Assembly (NCBI RefSeq): GCF_011087585.1
Contig: NZ_VJOT01000044.1
Location: forward strand, 62,001-126,000
Length of the DNA stretch: 64,000 nucleotides
Source of the DNA: Neochlamydia sp. AcF84
GTDB lineage: Bacteria; Chlamydiota; Chlamydiia; Chlamydiales; Parachlamydiaceae
Reading direction: 5' to 3'
Part shown: in pieces, positions 45,938 to 55,194 of the stretch
How positions within the stretch are numbered: position 1 is the stretch's first letter
Layout of the letters: each line of letters starts with the position of its first letter
Made by a program: the position numbers and the translations under genes
Notes under the pieces: generated by a model
The model's database searches: none
Told to the model about the DNA's origin: nothing
Seen by the model: only the letters and a program-made list of their open reading frames with translations

Positions 45938-46473
45938 CCCTTAAACTAATAACTATCTTATTTAGATAAGGAAGAGCTAGAAAAAAGGCGAAGGGGAAGG
46001 AATTTATAATTATTTATAGACCTTAAGTTTTGGATATTAAAAACTTGCCTTTTTTCCTTAGGCAGAATGGCATAATAGAACTCTCTAGGGATGCCAGCCG
46101 ATACAGTTTTTTACATCATGGTTAAAGCTATGCCCCTTAGTCAATAGGTTAACCTATTGATAAATTTCTTAAGTTGAGCCTCCTTACCAGAGGCAGTTAA
46201 GCTAAAGAGTAGCTCTGAAAGATAAGAAAGAAAAAATGGAAGATAAAAAAAAACTTTAAAAATCCTCCCATTCCATTTTCTTTCGCAGGGCTGCCAGCTT
46301 ATTTCTTTTATTCTTTATGAATAGTGAACCTTCTCTGCAAATTTTTAAGCTTATATTCCTCAGCAAAAAAAATAATTAAAGCGAGTTATCGGATAAGGAA
46401 ATAGTTGAAAAAAGACCTCCACATTGTTTAAAAATATTTTTCACCAAAAAAACTTTAAACCTGGAAGGTTAAA
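45938..46473. other. intergenic region with palindromes
   Basis: About 540 bp. It holds a hairpin pairing TTTTCTAGC (45930) with GCTAGAAAA (45976), the perfect palindrome listed at 46141-46160, and another AAAATGGAA/TTCCATTTT pair near 46235-46283. No coding sequence was seen. The density of inverted repeats suits a region rich in element ends. Confidence 0.45.
46141..46160. repeat. 20-bp perfect palindrome
   Basis: TCAATAGGTTAACCTATTGA reads identically on both strands with no spacer. It lies in non-coding DNA about 200 bp after epmB and 310 bp before an IS relic. It lacks a loop and a T-run, so a protein-binding or cleavage site is more likely than a terminator. Confidence 0.6.
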
Positions 46474-46960
46474 ATGCTTGAAAAAGATATCGATCTATTA
46501 ATCTCTATTTTTTGTGATGTAGAGGATTTTTATAAACAATTTGAGCCTGAATGGCGCAAAATATTGGTTGAAAGCCGCCCAAAACCTTTAATTGAAAAGA
46601 GCAATAAAAGAAATCGATGGTCAAAATTATCATTAAGCAAAGCGATGACAATTATCATTATGTTTCATAAAACTGGTTATAGAACTTTTAAAGGCTATTA
46701 TACGCGACAAGTCATTCCTTCAATGAGAAAATATTTTCCTAGCATCCTTTCCTATAATAAGTTCATTACTTTAATGAAAACATGCTTGTTTCCTCTTTTT
46801 TTTTATTCACAAGCTTGTTTAGGAGAGTGTACAGGCATTTCTTTCATTGATTCCCCTTTATTAGCAGTATGCCACACCCGTCGCATTTACTCCCATCCTA
46901 GTTTCTAAAAAAATAGCCAAAAGGGGTAAAACTTCTACAGGGTACTTCTATTCGACTCGT
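46474..46960 (+). pseudogene. IS982-family transposase, truncated and frameshifted
   Basis: The first 144 codons read as an IS982 transposase N-terminus: LSLSKAMTIIIMFHKTGYRTFKGYY, ILSYNKFITLM and the first catalytic aspartate in GISFIDSPLLAVCHTRRI. A stop follows at 46908. The next frame resumes with KKIAKRGKTSTGYFYSTR, the expected continuation, so a one-base shift broke it. Similarity stops near 46960, where a piece of another transposase begins. The rest of the DDE domain is missing, so it is inactive. A better-preserved downstream half of a relative is at 59370-59862. Confidence 0.85.
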
Positions 46961-46962
46961 AG

Positions 46963-47093
46963 TAGAAGAGATGCTACCTAGGGCCCAAGCTATGGCTGAT
47001 CGTTTTCATGTTATGCAGAACCTAAATCAAGCGTTAGATAGATTTAGGAAGAGGATAAAACAGAAAAGTGCCGATCAAGAAATAAAGAGCTAA
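46963..47093 (+). pseudogene. ISL3-like transposase fragment
   Basis: A short frame reads VVEEMLPRAQAMADRFHVMQ then NLNQALDRFRKRIKQK and stops at 47091-47093. The order LP-x-A-x-x-x-ADRFHVM matches the region around the second catalytic aspartate of ISL3-type transposases. It directly abuts the IS982 fragment, indicating insertion followed by deletion. No further domain remains. Confidence 0.65.
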
Positions 47094-47258
47094 AATGATT
47101 GGGCAAAAGTTTATAAGCCTTGCTAGATTCCAATGTAAAGATTGACTTAAAACTTCTCTTAACTTGTCTCTTTCTTTTATCTGTTTTCTGCTCGTAAAAG
47201 ACAGCTGTATAAATTTTTAGACGGGATTTTTCACTTTTTGTCCTGTACAGAGATGCAT

Positions 47259-48827
47259 CTAAAGTAATTTCCTTAAGATTTTTAAGATTAGAAAGCAGTA
47301 TGAATAGAGGAAGCTTAGTTGTGGGTTATTGCTTAAGTAAAAATCTTGCAGATTAGAAAGCTGCCAGATTGTTGCAGGAAGGGCTGTTAATTGGTTATTG
47401 TTTAAACTAAGCTGTGCTAGATTAGAAAGCTGTCCAATTGTTGTAGGAAGAGCGGTTAGCTGGTTGTTGTCTAACCAAAGCACTTTTAGCTGAGAAAGCT
47501 TTCTGATAGCTGCAGGAAGGGCTGTTAGCCGGTTATTGTTTAAACTAAGCTGTGCTAGATTAGAAAGCCCCCCAATTGTTGCAGGAAGAGCGGTTAACTG
47601 GTTGTTGTCTAACCAAAGTACTTTTAGCTGAGGCAGTTGCCCAATTGTTACGGGAAGAGCGGTTAACTGGTTGTTGTCTAACCAAAGTACTTTTAGCTGA
47701 GAAAGTTGCCCGATAGTTGCAGGAAGAGCGGTTAGCTGGTTGCTACCCAGCCAAAGCTGACGCAGTTGAGAAAGTTGTCCGATGGCTGCAGGCAAGGCTG
47801 TTAACTGGTTGTCTCTTAAGTCGAGAAAGCTTAACATAGAAAGTTGCTTGATTTCTGGAGGTAAAGCAGTTAATCTTAAGAGATTTAACTCTAGGCAAGA
47901 CAAATCTGCACTATGCTTATCCAGCCATTTCGCTAGCAGATCGCTTTTTTTCTTTAAAGGTAAAGCCTTAACCTGGGGTTGGCTTAAATATTTTTTTCCA
48001 CCTGGTAGCTTTTGCCAAAGTAGGAGGCGATTAATATTTAGTAGATAGGAAGAATAATTATTGAGAGTAAAATTTTTGCTTTCTTTTGAATCTTCTTCAA
48101 ATTCTAAAGGGGAAAGAGAGGTGGCTAAGTTAAAGATTTGCTGAAAGATGTGAGCCACTTTTTCTTCAGCAGAAAGGTTAGATTCAATTTTATAAATTTT
48201 ATCCAACATATGAGCTTGTTCTATAAAATCCCTGTACTCATCAGGAAAATGAACATGGACGATCGCTTTGTAAAGAGAGGTGGCGGAAATAGAAGGTTGA
48301 GGAGCGACTGAGAGAAGGGGTGCAGAACTTTGGTGGATTTGCCGCAGCTTTTCGACGACAAATTGCCTAACCTTTTCATTTTCTCCTAATAATTTTTCCA
48401 TCCATTTATAACTTATCTTTTCTTTGTTAGTCAGCTCTTCATTATTCTGACCCATCAATTCTTCTACTTGATTCTCTAAAATTTCCTTTAAAGTTAAAAC
48501 TTCTTGAATTTGAGGTTTTTCTAGAAGGTGGAGCAAGAGGTCAATATAACTTTCTTTGAGAGATTTTAAAGGATAGGACTCAGCCGTTTCGGCTAGTTGC
48601 CTCACTATGTAGTTAGGTGCATGCCTTTCAATAAGCCTTCTATCTAGGGGACAAAGTTTATTGCGCGCTAAGCATTGGATGACGGTATCTTCGTTAAAGG
48701 TATGGCCACAAGGGAACAAAGTAACCGCTCGAGCCAGCAACTCTCCTGATACAGGGTCTTCTATATTTGCTAAGATTGTGGGATGAAATTTTGCCTGGAT
48801 GCTAGATGTAGAGGTTGGTGCCATCAT
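47259..48827 (-). CDS. U-box/LRR protein, candidate ubiquitin ligase
   Basis: This encodes 522 residues. A U-box lies at about 20-82: IEDPVSGELLARAVTLFPCG, HTFN, then LCPLDRRLI and PNYIVRQLAE. U-boxes bind E2 enzymes and act as ubiquitin ligases. After a charged region comes the linker also found in the F-box proteins of this window (FTLNNYSSYLLNINRLLLW, LPGGKKYL). About nine 23-residue LRRs with a TALPATIGQLSQ core follow. The last repeat ends in a hydrophobic SFLYSYCFLILKILRKLL instead of the usual cap; the other frame gives LSNLKNLKEITLD, so the 3' end may be frameshifted. AAGGAG lies 6 nt before ATG. IS relics flank it on both sides. Confidence 0.85.
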   Translation of the reverse strand: MMAPTSTSSIQAKFHPTILANIEDPVSGELLARAVTLFPCGHTFNEDTVIQCLARNKLCPLDRRLIERHAPNYIVRQLAETAESYPLKSLKESYIDLLLHLLEKPQIQEVLTLKEILENQVEELMGQNNEELTNKEKISYKWMEKLLGENEKVRQFVVEKLRQIHQSSAPLLSVAPQPSISATSLYKAIVHVHFPDEYRDFIEQAHMLDKIYKIESNLSAEEKVAHIFQQIFNLATSLSPLEFEEDSKESKNFTLNNYSSYLLNINRLLLWQKLPGGKKYLSQPQVKALPLKKKSDLLAKWLDKHSADLSCLELNLLRLTALPPEIKQLSMLSFLDLRDNQLTALPAAIGQLSQLRQLWLGSNQLTALPATIGQLSQLKVLWLDNNQLTALPVTIGQLPQLKVLWLDNNQLTALPATIGGLSNLAQLSLNNNRLTALPAAIRKLSQLKVLWLDNNQLTALPTTIGQLSNLAQLSLNNNQLTALPATIWQLSNLQDFYLSNNPQLSFLYSYCFLILKILRKLL

Positions 48828-49244
48828 ATAAGCTCCTTAAAGTTATAGGGTAAATTATCTCTTCAAGAGTAAACTTAGCCTGCTTTTTTAAGGGCTAGCC
48901 TGAGTTTTTTATGGGATGGTAGTCTTTCTTAATTTTTTAATCAATTTTTATTTTGAAAGTTAGAAAAGGAGCTATATCTCTTTTATAAAAGCAGCAAAAG
49001 TCTCTCTTATTAATTCATCAACTTCTCTCCTAATATCTTGTGATATGCTTCTCAGCTTGTTTTATTCTTGGATTTTTTGTCCTATAGTATTCCAATGAGG
49101 AAATCTAAAAAAGCTTCTCCTGTAACGGAAGTTCCATTTTTGTATAAGGTTTGACATAGTTAACTCAGTATGTTTTGATGAGAAAAATTTGACAAATGCT
49201 ACATAAATCTAAAATTATCTTCTTTCTAAAAGAAGGAGGTAACA
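48828..49244. other. intergenic region, U-box/LRR gene to IS1634 relic
   Basis: About 420 bp, AT-rich. It presumably carries the U-box/LRR promoter and the left end of the IS1634-type element. I could not pick out a convincing terminal inverted repeat. Confidence 0.35.
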
Positions 49245-50428
49245 ATGCCCAAAAGGAAAACTGCTGATAAAAACTTTGCTGATTTGCAAGAAGAGATTGA
49301 TTTAGAGAGATTTAGAGAAAGCGTAAGATCTAATTTTGCAGATTTTCCAGATCCCCGCCTAAGCAAGCGTTGTGCTTATCTTATATGGTATTGGTTTTTG
49401 ATTTCTCTTTCTGGATATCTAGCAGGATGTAATACCGTATATAGTAGGAGACAGTGCTCTTTATACGCCAACTACCTTGCAAGTTTTTAAAGAAGAACAA
49501 AGCTTATTTACCACGCGTGTGCCCGTGTAAATCAAAGAGGCTAAAGAGTTCATATTTGAAGTGCCTTACGAAAAGATGGTAGAAATGACAGAAGGCTATC
49601 GAGCTTTTGAGAGCACTTCTTGCTATGCAGGCGTTGAACAAAGATGGATAGTTATTTTTAGCCAAGCGGCCTATCAAAGAGAATGCCCCACTTTAGCCAA
49701 GCATTATCTTAAGGGTAGTGAAAAAGAAACCAAAGTCTTTATTAAGCTGATGCAGCAAGAATTTTTATGCCCAAACGATTCTAAGCGCCAATTAGATAAG
49801 TTTGCAAAAAAACTTAAATATATACAGATTATAGAACCTCAAGTTATAGCCACTCAAAAGCATGCTAGATCTGGGCGGCCAAAAGCTGGGCAAGAATCTT
49901 CTATACTTAGCTATTCTTTAAAAGGCACAGTAGCTTACTCTTTGCTTAACAAGGCAGATTTAGAGAGGAGCAAAGGGTTTTTCATCTTAGCGACTAATGA
50001 CATGGATGTAACCGCTTTTCCTGCTCAGGAAGTGCTAAAAAAATATAAAGCTTGAGCAAAGTGTGGAAAGAGGATTTAGATTCTTGAAAAGCCCCGATTT
50101 CCTACTCTCTTCTTTACTTTCTAAAAAAGCCAGAAAGAATTGAAGCGCTTTTAATGGTAATGATTCTAGGCCTTCTGGTCTATTCTGCCCTCGAATATAA
50201 AATTCGAGAAAAATTTGCGAGAAAATGGTGAGAACTTCTTAAATCAACTTAAGAAACCTACGCAAAAGCCAACCATCCGCTGGGTGTTTTTCTGTTTCCT
50301 TAAGCCTGCATATGGTCTTTATTGACCATACAAGATTGCAAATTACCAATCTGAAAGAACGCCATAGAATTATCCTTAGATGCTCAGGGCCTCCTTACCA
50401 AAAATTCTATTATTCTGAAAGGTGGTGA
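49245..50428 (+). pseudogene. IS1634-family transposase, decayed
   Basis: An opening frame (MPKRKTADKNFADLQEEI) with a good ribosome site (GGAGG) stops early after SLSGYLAGCNT. Other frames continue with VGDSALYTPTTLQVFKEEQ, then the long frame 49561-50055 (EMTEGYRAFEST, SGRPKAGQ, GFFILATNDMD). After it come broken pieces VERGFRFLKSPDFLLSS and PERIEALLMVMILGLLVYSALEY. The last is the hallmark C-terminus of IS1634 transposases. Several frameshifts and a large internal deletion near 49430 make it non-functional. It ends just before argS. Confidence 0.85.
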
Positions 50429-50449
50429 GAAATCACGCTTTCAAGAAGA

Positions 50450-52216
50450 TCACATCTTTTCTACTGTTTGAACACCTAATAAATTTAAGCCTTTTTTCAA
50501 AATACGTGCAGTCGTTTCACATAAAAGCAATCGTGAATTTTGTTCAGGTGCTCCTTCCACACGGCAATCACGGAAAAAGGCATTAAACCTTTCTGCAAGG
50601 GTATAAAGGTAATCTGTTAAGCGGTGGGGTAAAAGATCGCGCGAAACTGCATGAAGCGTTTCTCCAAACCGTTTCAAATGCAAGGCTAAAGCTATTTCTG
50701 AAGGATGCTCCAAAAGAATGGTCGTAACGTTTTTAATTAATTCTAGCTCAAATTTAACTTTACGTTTGATGCTAGCTATTCTGACATAAGAATACATTAA
50801 GTAGGCGGCAGTATTGCCCTCAAATTTTAACATACGTTCGTAACTAAATGTATAATCGCTGGTGCGATGGCAAGCTAAATCGGCATATTTAATGGCGCCG
50901 ATTCCTAGAATGCGGGCCATATGATCAGCCTCTTGTGTTTCTAAGGTGGGATCGCGCTTAATTAAAATCTCTTTAGCATATTTAATGCCTGCCTGGAGCA
51001 GATCAATCAATTTTTCTGTGTCTCCAGAACGGGTACGAAATTTTTTTCCATCATTTCCTAAAACTAGCCCAAATGGAACATGATCAAGCTGCACTTTTCT
51101 CTTCTTTAAAAATCCAGCTTTTTCGGCTACTTTAAAAATCATTTGAAAGTGTAGACTTTGGCCTGCATCAGTCACAATAATAATCCGGTCTGCCTTTTCC
51201 TCGAAAATCCTTTGTTTGATTGCTGCCATATCGGTAGTATCGTAATTATAGCCTCCATCAGATTTTTGAATCATAAGAGGCATAGCATTGCCTTCACGAT
51301 TGCGAAATTCCTCCAAAAAAATGCATTTTGCGCCTTGAGAAATTTCAACTAGCCCCTGATCTTCTAACTCTTTGACTATTTGTGGTAAAAGAGGGTTATA
51401 AAAAGATTCCCCGCGCGTTTGAATTTTTACTTCGAGAAGATCATAAATCTCTTGATAAGCTTTCTCAGAAATAAAGCAAATCATCTCCCAAGCTTTTCTG
51501 GAAAGAGCATCTCCACTTTGTAGGGCTACAACCTCTTTTTGAGCTCTTTGTTTAAACTCTAAATCGCTATCAAATTTTTGCTTAGAAGCCTTATACCAGC
51601 TGACTAGTTGAGATAAATCGGTAGGGTTATTGCCTTGTAATACATGAGGAGCGGTCTCTTTAATGTAAGCTATCAGCATACCAAAAGCAGTGCCCCAATC
51701 TCCAATATGATTAAGCCGTATAACTTCATGTCCTAAAAATTCCAAAACACGAGCGATACAATCGCCGATAATGGTGGAACGCAGATGCCCTACATGCATC
51801 TCCTTAGCAGTATTAGGACTCGAAAAATCAATAACAATGCGCTGCTGAACGGGTAGGGGAACCCCTAACATAGGATCTTCAAGGATTTCTTGAATACTTT
51901 CAGATAGGTAAAGAGGATGAATAAATATATTGATAAAGCCAGGTCCCGCAATCTCAACATGCTGGATAACTGGAATTTTTTCTTTAGGCAAAAGAGCTAA
52001 ACTTTGCACAATAGCTTGAGCCACTTCGTGTGGGCTTTTTTGAAGGATTTTACAGAGCTTCATAGCGGAGTTGAATTGGTAGTGCCCAAATCTATCTTGG
52101 GTACTTTGAGTAATTTCTAGAGGAAAATCTGGGGTGTTAGCTAAATGTGGGAAAGCTGAAATGGTCGCTTTTTTAAATTCTTCGTTTAGAGAGTCGAGGA
52201 GCATTTGTTTTGACAT
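50450..52216 (-). CDS. argS: arginyl-tRNA synthetase
   Basis: ArgS charges tRNA-Arg, for which one gene lies at 27477. This is a class I synthetase of 588 residues. The HIGH motif reads HVGHLRSTIIGD and is preceded by VIDFSSPNTAKEM. The C-terminal anticodon domain has the DALRY-type block ILGIGAIKYADL and the tail LCETTARILKKGLNLLGV. KMSKS is absent in the usual form (FRTRSGDTEKL), as in many ArgRS. In Chlamydia argS adjoins murA and plsC; here it is separated. Confidence 0.96.
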   Translation of the reverse strand: MSKQMLLDSLNEEFKKATISAFPHLANTPDFPLEITQSTQDRFGHYQFNSAMKLCKILQKSPHEVAQAIVQSLALLPKEKIPVIQHVEIAGPGFINIFIHPLYLSESIQEILEDPMLGVPLPVQQRIVIDFSSPNTAKEMHVGHLRSTIIGDCIARVLEFLGHEVIRLNHIGDWGTAFGMLIAYIKETAPHVLQGNNPTDLSQLVSWYKASKQKFDSDLEFKQRAQKEVVALQSGDALSRKAWEMICFISEKAYQEIYDLLEVKIQTRGESFYNPLLPQIVKELEDQGLVEISQGAKCIFLEEFRNREGNAMPLMIQKSDGGYNYDTTDMAAIKQRIFEEKADRIIIVTDAGQSLHFQMIFKVAEKAGFLKKRKVQLDHVPFGLVLGNDGKKFRTRSGDTEKLIDLLQAGIKYAKEILIKRDPTLETQEADHMARILGIGAIKYADLACHRTSDYTFSYERMLKFEGNTAAYLMYSYVRIASIKRKVKFELELIKNVTTILLEHPSEIALALHLKRFGETLHAVSRDLLPHRLTDYLYTLAERFNAFFRDCRVEGAPEQNSRLLLCETTARILKKGLNLLGVQTVEKM

Positions 52217-52236
52217 GAAATTACTTATTATTATTG

Positions 52237-53316
52237 TTAATGTTTAAAGTCGATAGGTTTTTTTCTTTGACCGATTAGATTTGTTAGGTTGTAGTGGGCA
52301 ATTTCGTCCGCAACAAGTGCTGTAGGCTTATCTTCTTTTTCAGCTTTATCAAAAAGTTTAAGTAGAAGGTAGTAAATATGATTAACCTTATCGCGTGCTG
52401 CAGTAGCATTGTAGCCTCCCGCATTAAATTCTGCTGTAGCATTAATTAAGCCTCCTGCATTAATCACATAATCAGGGGCATATAAAATTCTTTTCTTCAA
52501 AAGCATTTCCCCTACTAGCGGCGAGGCTAATTGATTGTTTGCTGCGCCGGCGATAGCTTTACATTGTAGATGAGGGACGATTTCTTCAGTAATTATTCCT
52601 CCCATAGCACAAGGTGCGAAAATATCACATTCAGTATGAATATAGTCATAGAGTCCTACGGTCTTTGCTCCCATAGGAGCCGCATACTCTTCAAGGCGGG
52701 CTTCATTGGTTTCGCAAAGAATCAACTGAGCACCTTCCCAAAATAAAATATTGGCAAGCTTGCTACCGACTTGTCCTAATCCTTGAACAAGAATTTTTTT
52801 ATTAGCTACAGAAGGAGTTCCCCAGAGTTTTTGAGCTACAGCTTGGATACCACGATAGACTCCCCAGGCAGTGAAGGGGCTGGGATCGCCGCTGCTAGTA
52901 TGAGTAGGTAAGGCGGCAACATAAGGGGTTTTTTGGCGGATAATGGCCATGTCTTTTGTATCTGAGCCTACATCTTCTGCAGCTATATAATCTCCTTGAA
53001 GAGAATGCACGACTTCCGCAAAAGCCAAGAGAAGTTTTTCTGTTTTTTGCTGATAGGGATCTGCCAGGATGACACTTTTACCCCCGCCAGTACCCAATTC
53101 AGCTACAGCAGATTTCCTTGTCATGGCTTTAGCAAGTAATAAAACATCTTTTAAAGCCTCTTGCGAAGAAGTGTAAGGATGAATACGCGTACCTCCTAAT
53201 GAAGGACCAAGAGAAGTGTCATGGATAGCAATCATACAATGTAAGTGAGAGCCAGGATCAGTAGCCTCAATTACTTTTTTATATCCATCAATTTTTACTT
53301 CCTTTATTTGCACCAT
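52237..53316 (-). CDS. ldh: Leu/Phe/Val-type amino-acid dehydrogenase
   Basis: This NAD-dependent enzyme oxidatively deaminates a branched-chain or aromatic amino acid to its keto acid. The active-site block is GPSLGGTRIHPY with KAMTRKSAVAELGTGGGKSV. The nucleotide fold is VQGLGQVGSKLANIL, and AGAANNQLA and YAPDYVINAGGLINA are conserved. At 359 residues it matches leucine dehydrogenase, the name used in Chlamydia. Exact substrate preference cannot be read from the sequence. It lies upstream of argS with a 20-bp gap and may share its transcript. Confidence 0.92.
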   Translation of the reverse strand: MVQIKEVKIDGYKKVIEATDPGSHLHCMIAIHDTSLGPSLGGTRIHPYTSSQEALKDVLLLAKAMTRKSAVAELGTGGGKSVILADPYQQKTEKLLLAFAEVVHSLQGDYIAAEDVGSDTKDMAIIRQKTPYVAALPTHTSSGDPSPFTAWGVYRGIQAVAQKLWGTPSVANKKILVQGLGQVGSKLANILFWEGAQLILCETNEARLEEYAAPMGAKTVGLYDYIHTECDIFAPCAMGGIITEEIVPHLQCKAIAGAANNQLASPLVGEMLLKKRILYAPDYVINAGGLINATAEFNAGGYNATAARDKVNHIYYLLLKLFDKAEKEDKPTALVADEIAHYNLTNLIGQRKKPIDFKH

Positions 53317-53432
53317 CTAGTCCTCCCGGGGTTTTTCAAAATGAGTTGATTAATAATACTCTAATAGCTATCCTTAGCCCAGCAATAAATTAAAATATTT
53401 ATACTTAATTATTCCCTTTACAGAGGTTCCAG

Positions 53433-54155
53433 ATGGCTCAAACTGTTATAACAGAAGAGATAAAAAGCGAACTAGAACAGTTTTTAAAAGAGAATCAATC
53501 TGCTGAGCTAGTTACTACATATCTCTTTTACGTAGAAAAAAAATTTAACCTACGCCCTGTCCTATTTCCAAAAGACAAAATAATCTACCAAAGTGCAGAG
53601 GATGCCGTCAAGTATGTTGAACAACAACATCAATTGTGGCACGAAACTGAAATCAAAATAGGTTTTAGTAATTTGAGTGTAAATGAGCAAACTAAAAAGA
53701 TTTACATCTGTCCTTTTACGGGAAAAGTATTTGGAGATAATACTCATCCTAATCCACAAGATGCTATTTATGATTGGGTCTCTAAATGTCCAGAAAATAC
53801 AGAAAGAGTTAACGGCTTGCGGGTAAAACGTTTCTTTATTTCCGATGATCCTGAAGTAATTAAAAGCTATGCTGCTAAATTTAAGCCTAAAGAACCCATT
53901 ACCAAAGTAGTTTATTCATCAGTCTTAAGTGGTAAATTGTTTAATACAAAAGAAGCTGTGATCAAAGATTTTAAACAAAATTATCTCAAACGTTTATCTT
54001 TGATGGAAGTGCAAAATCAAAATCGCTTTCAATTAGAAGAGCATTTTCTAGAATTTATTCAGAGTCAGCTTGTTGAAGATAAAATTGCAAGTTTTGTTGA
54101 AGCCTTGGCTGAATTTGAAGAATTTTCTTCTTCTGTAGCTCAGTGGCTTGAATAG
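53433..54155 (+). CDS. conserved chlamydial protein, DUF2709 type
   Basis: The 240-residue protein has no known activity. It matches in character and context the chlamydial DUF2709 family (CT538 position, upstream of tsaE). A central cysteine region reads KKIYICPFTGKVFGDNTHPNPQDAIYDWVSKCPENTE, here seen as ICPFTGKVFGDN and WVSKCPENTE. It could bind a metal. The protein is otherwise charged and helical at both ends. It starts a four-gene run, 2 nt before tsaE, so a role tied to these housekeeping genes is possible. Confidence 0.85.
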   Translation: MAQTVITEEIKSELEQFLKENQSAELVTTYLFYVEKKFNLRPVLFPKDKIIYQSAEDAVKYVEQQHQLWHETEIKIGFSNLSVNEQTKKIYICPFTGKVFGDNTHPNPQDAIYDWVSKCPENTERVNGLRVKRFFISDDPEVIKSYAAKFKPKEPITKVVYSSVLSGKLFNTKEAVIKDFKQNYLKRLSLMEVQNQNRFQLEEHFLEFIQSQLVEDKIASFVEALAEFEEFSSSVAQWLE

Positions 54156-54157
54156 GA

Positions 54158-54577
54158 ATGAATCTTCATACTTGTCATACCGTAGAACAAACGATGAATC
54201 AAGGGTATGACTTAGGTAGCCAGCTGCCTAATGGCAGTATTGTTTGTTTATTTGGAGAATTAGGAGCTGGCAAAACCACTTTTGTCAAAGGATTGGCAGC
54301 AGGAGCCGCTGGCATAACTCCTCAGCAAGTTAATAGCCCCACGTTTGTTTATCTAAATATCTATAAAGGCCATCGAACTGTTTATCATTTCGATCTTTAT
54401 CGCCTGCGCGATGCTGATGAATTTTTAAGCATGGGATTTGAGGATATGCTTTTTGCGGGGGGAATATGCTGTATTGAGTGGTCAGAGAAAATAGCCCCTT
54501 TGTTACCTCCTTCCTGTCTCAAAATTACATTATTGCATGAGAGCGAAAGCACGCGTATCATAAGGATAGATTCATGA
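54158..54577 (+). CDS. tsaE: tRNA threonylcarbamoyladenosine biosynthesis ATPase
   Basis: TsaE (YjeE) is the small ATPase of the TsaBDE complex that makes the t6A modification next to the anticodon of ANN-decoding tRNAs. The P-loop reads GELGAGKTTFVKGLA, NSPTFVYLNIY follows, then HFDLYRL and IEWSEKI. At 139 residues the length is normal. It follows the DUF2709 gene by 2 nt and overlaps engB by four bases. Confidence 0.95.
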   Translation: MNLHTCHTVEQTMNQGYDLGSQLPNGSIVCLFGELGAGKTTFVKGLAAGAAGITPQQVNSPTFVYLNIYKGHRTVYHFDLYRLRDADEFLSMGFEDMLFAGGICCIEWSEKIAPLLPPSCLKITLLHESESTRIIRIDS

Positions 54578-55194
54578 ATGCTTATGCATTTGCTAAGGCA
54601 CGTTTTATAAAAACAGCTATGGGATCTAAAGATTATCCCATCCTTAAAGATGATGGAGGAAATTTACTTCCTGAAGTAGCGGTGGCTGGGCGCTCTAACG
54701 TAGGTAAATCTAGCTTGCTTAACCATTTATTTGGTAGCAAGGGTTTAGTAAAAACTTCCTCTGTACCGGGTAAAACTCAAGCGCTAAATTTCTTTGTAAT
54801 TGATGAAAAATTGGTATTTGTAGATTTGCCCGGCTATGGATATGCTCAAGTTCCTCTTTCTACAAGGAAATTATGGGGGCCGATGGTAGAGCGTTATCTT
54901 AAGGAAAGAGAATCACTTAAATTAATTCTTTTTCTTTTTGATATTCGTCGCATGCCTAATGAGGATGATCGGCGCTTTTTGGAATGGGTAATTCATTATC
55001 AAAAAGCTATGATCCTTGTTTTTACTAAAGTAGATAAAATTTCAACCAATGAAAAAAAAGCTAATGCTGATAAAATTTTAAAAGCTTTTGGCGTTGATAA
55101 TATCCATCATCTTTTTTATTCAGCAACTAAAAATGTGGGCCGCAAAGAATTAAAAAAAATGCTGACAGAAGCAATAGAGGATGAACTAGCATGA
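54574..55194 (+). CDS. engB: ribosome biogenesis GTPase
   Basis: EngB (YihA/YsxC) is a small GTPase needed for assembly of the large ribosomal subunit. The motifs are GRSNVGKSSLLNHLFG (G1), KTSSVPGKTQ (G2), VDLPGYGYAQ (G3) and VFTKVDKIS (G4). At 206 residues the length is typical. It overlaps tsaE upstream and the exonuclease gene downstream by four bases each, so the run is translationally coupled. Confidence 0.96.
   Translation: MNAYAFAKARFIKTAMGSKDYPILKDDGGNLLPEVAVAGRSNVGKSSLLNHLFGSKGLVKTSSVPGKTQALNFFVIDEKLVFVDLPGYGYAQVPLSTRKLWGPMVERYLKERESLKLILFLFDIRRMPNEDDRRFLEWVIHYQKAMILVFTKVDKISTNEKKANADKILKAFGVDNIHHLFYSATKNVGRKELKKMLTEAIEDELA

Noticed and set aside
45930-45984. Terminator after epmB
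   Set aside because: The 9-bp stem has a long loop and no T-run after it on the plus strand.
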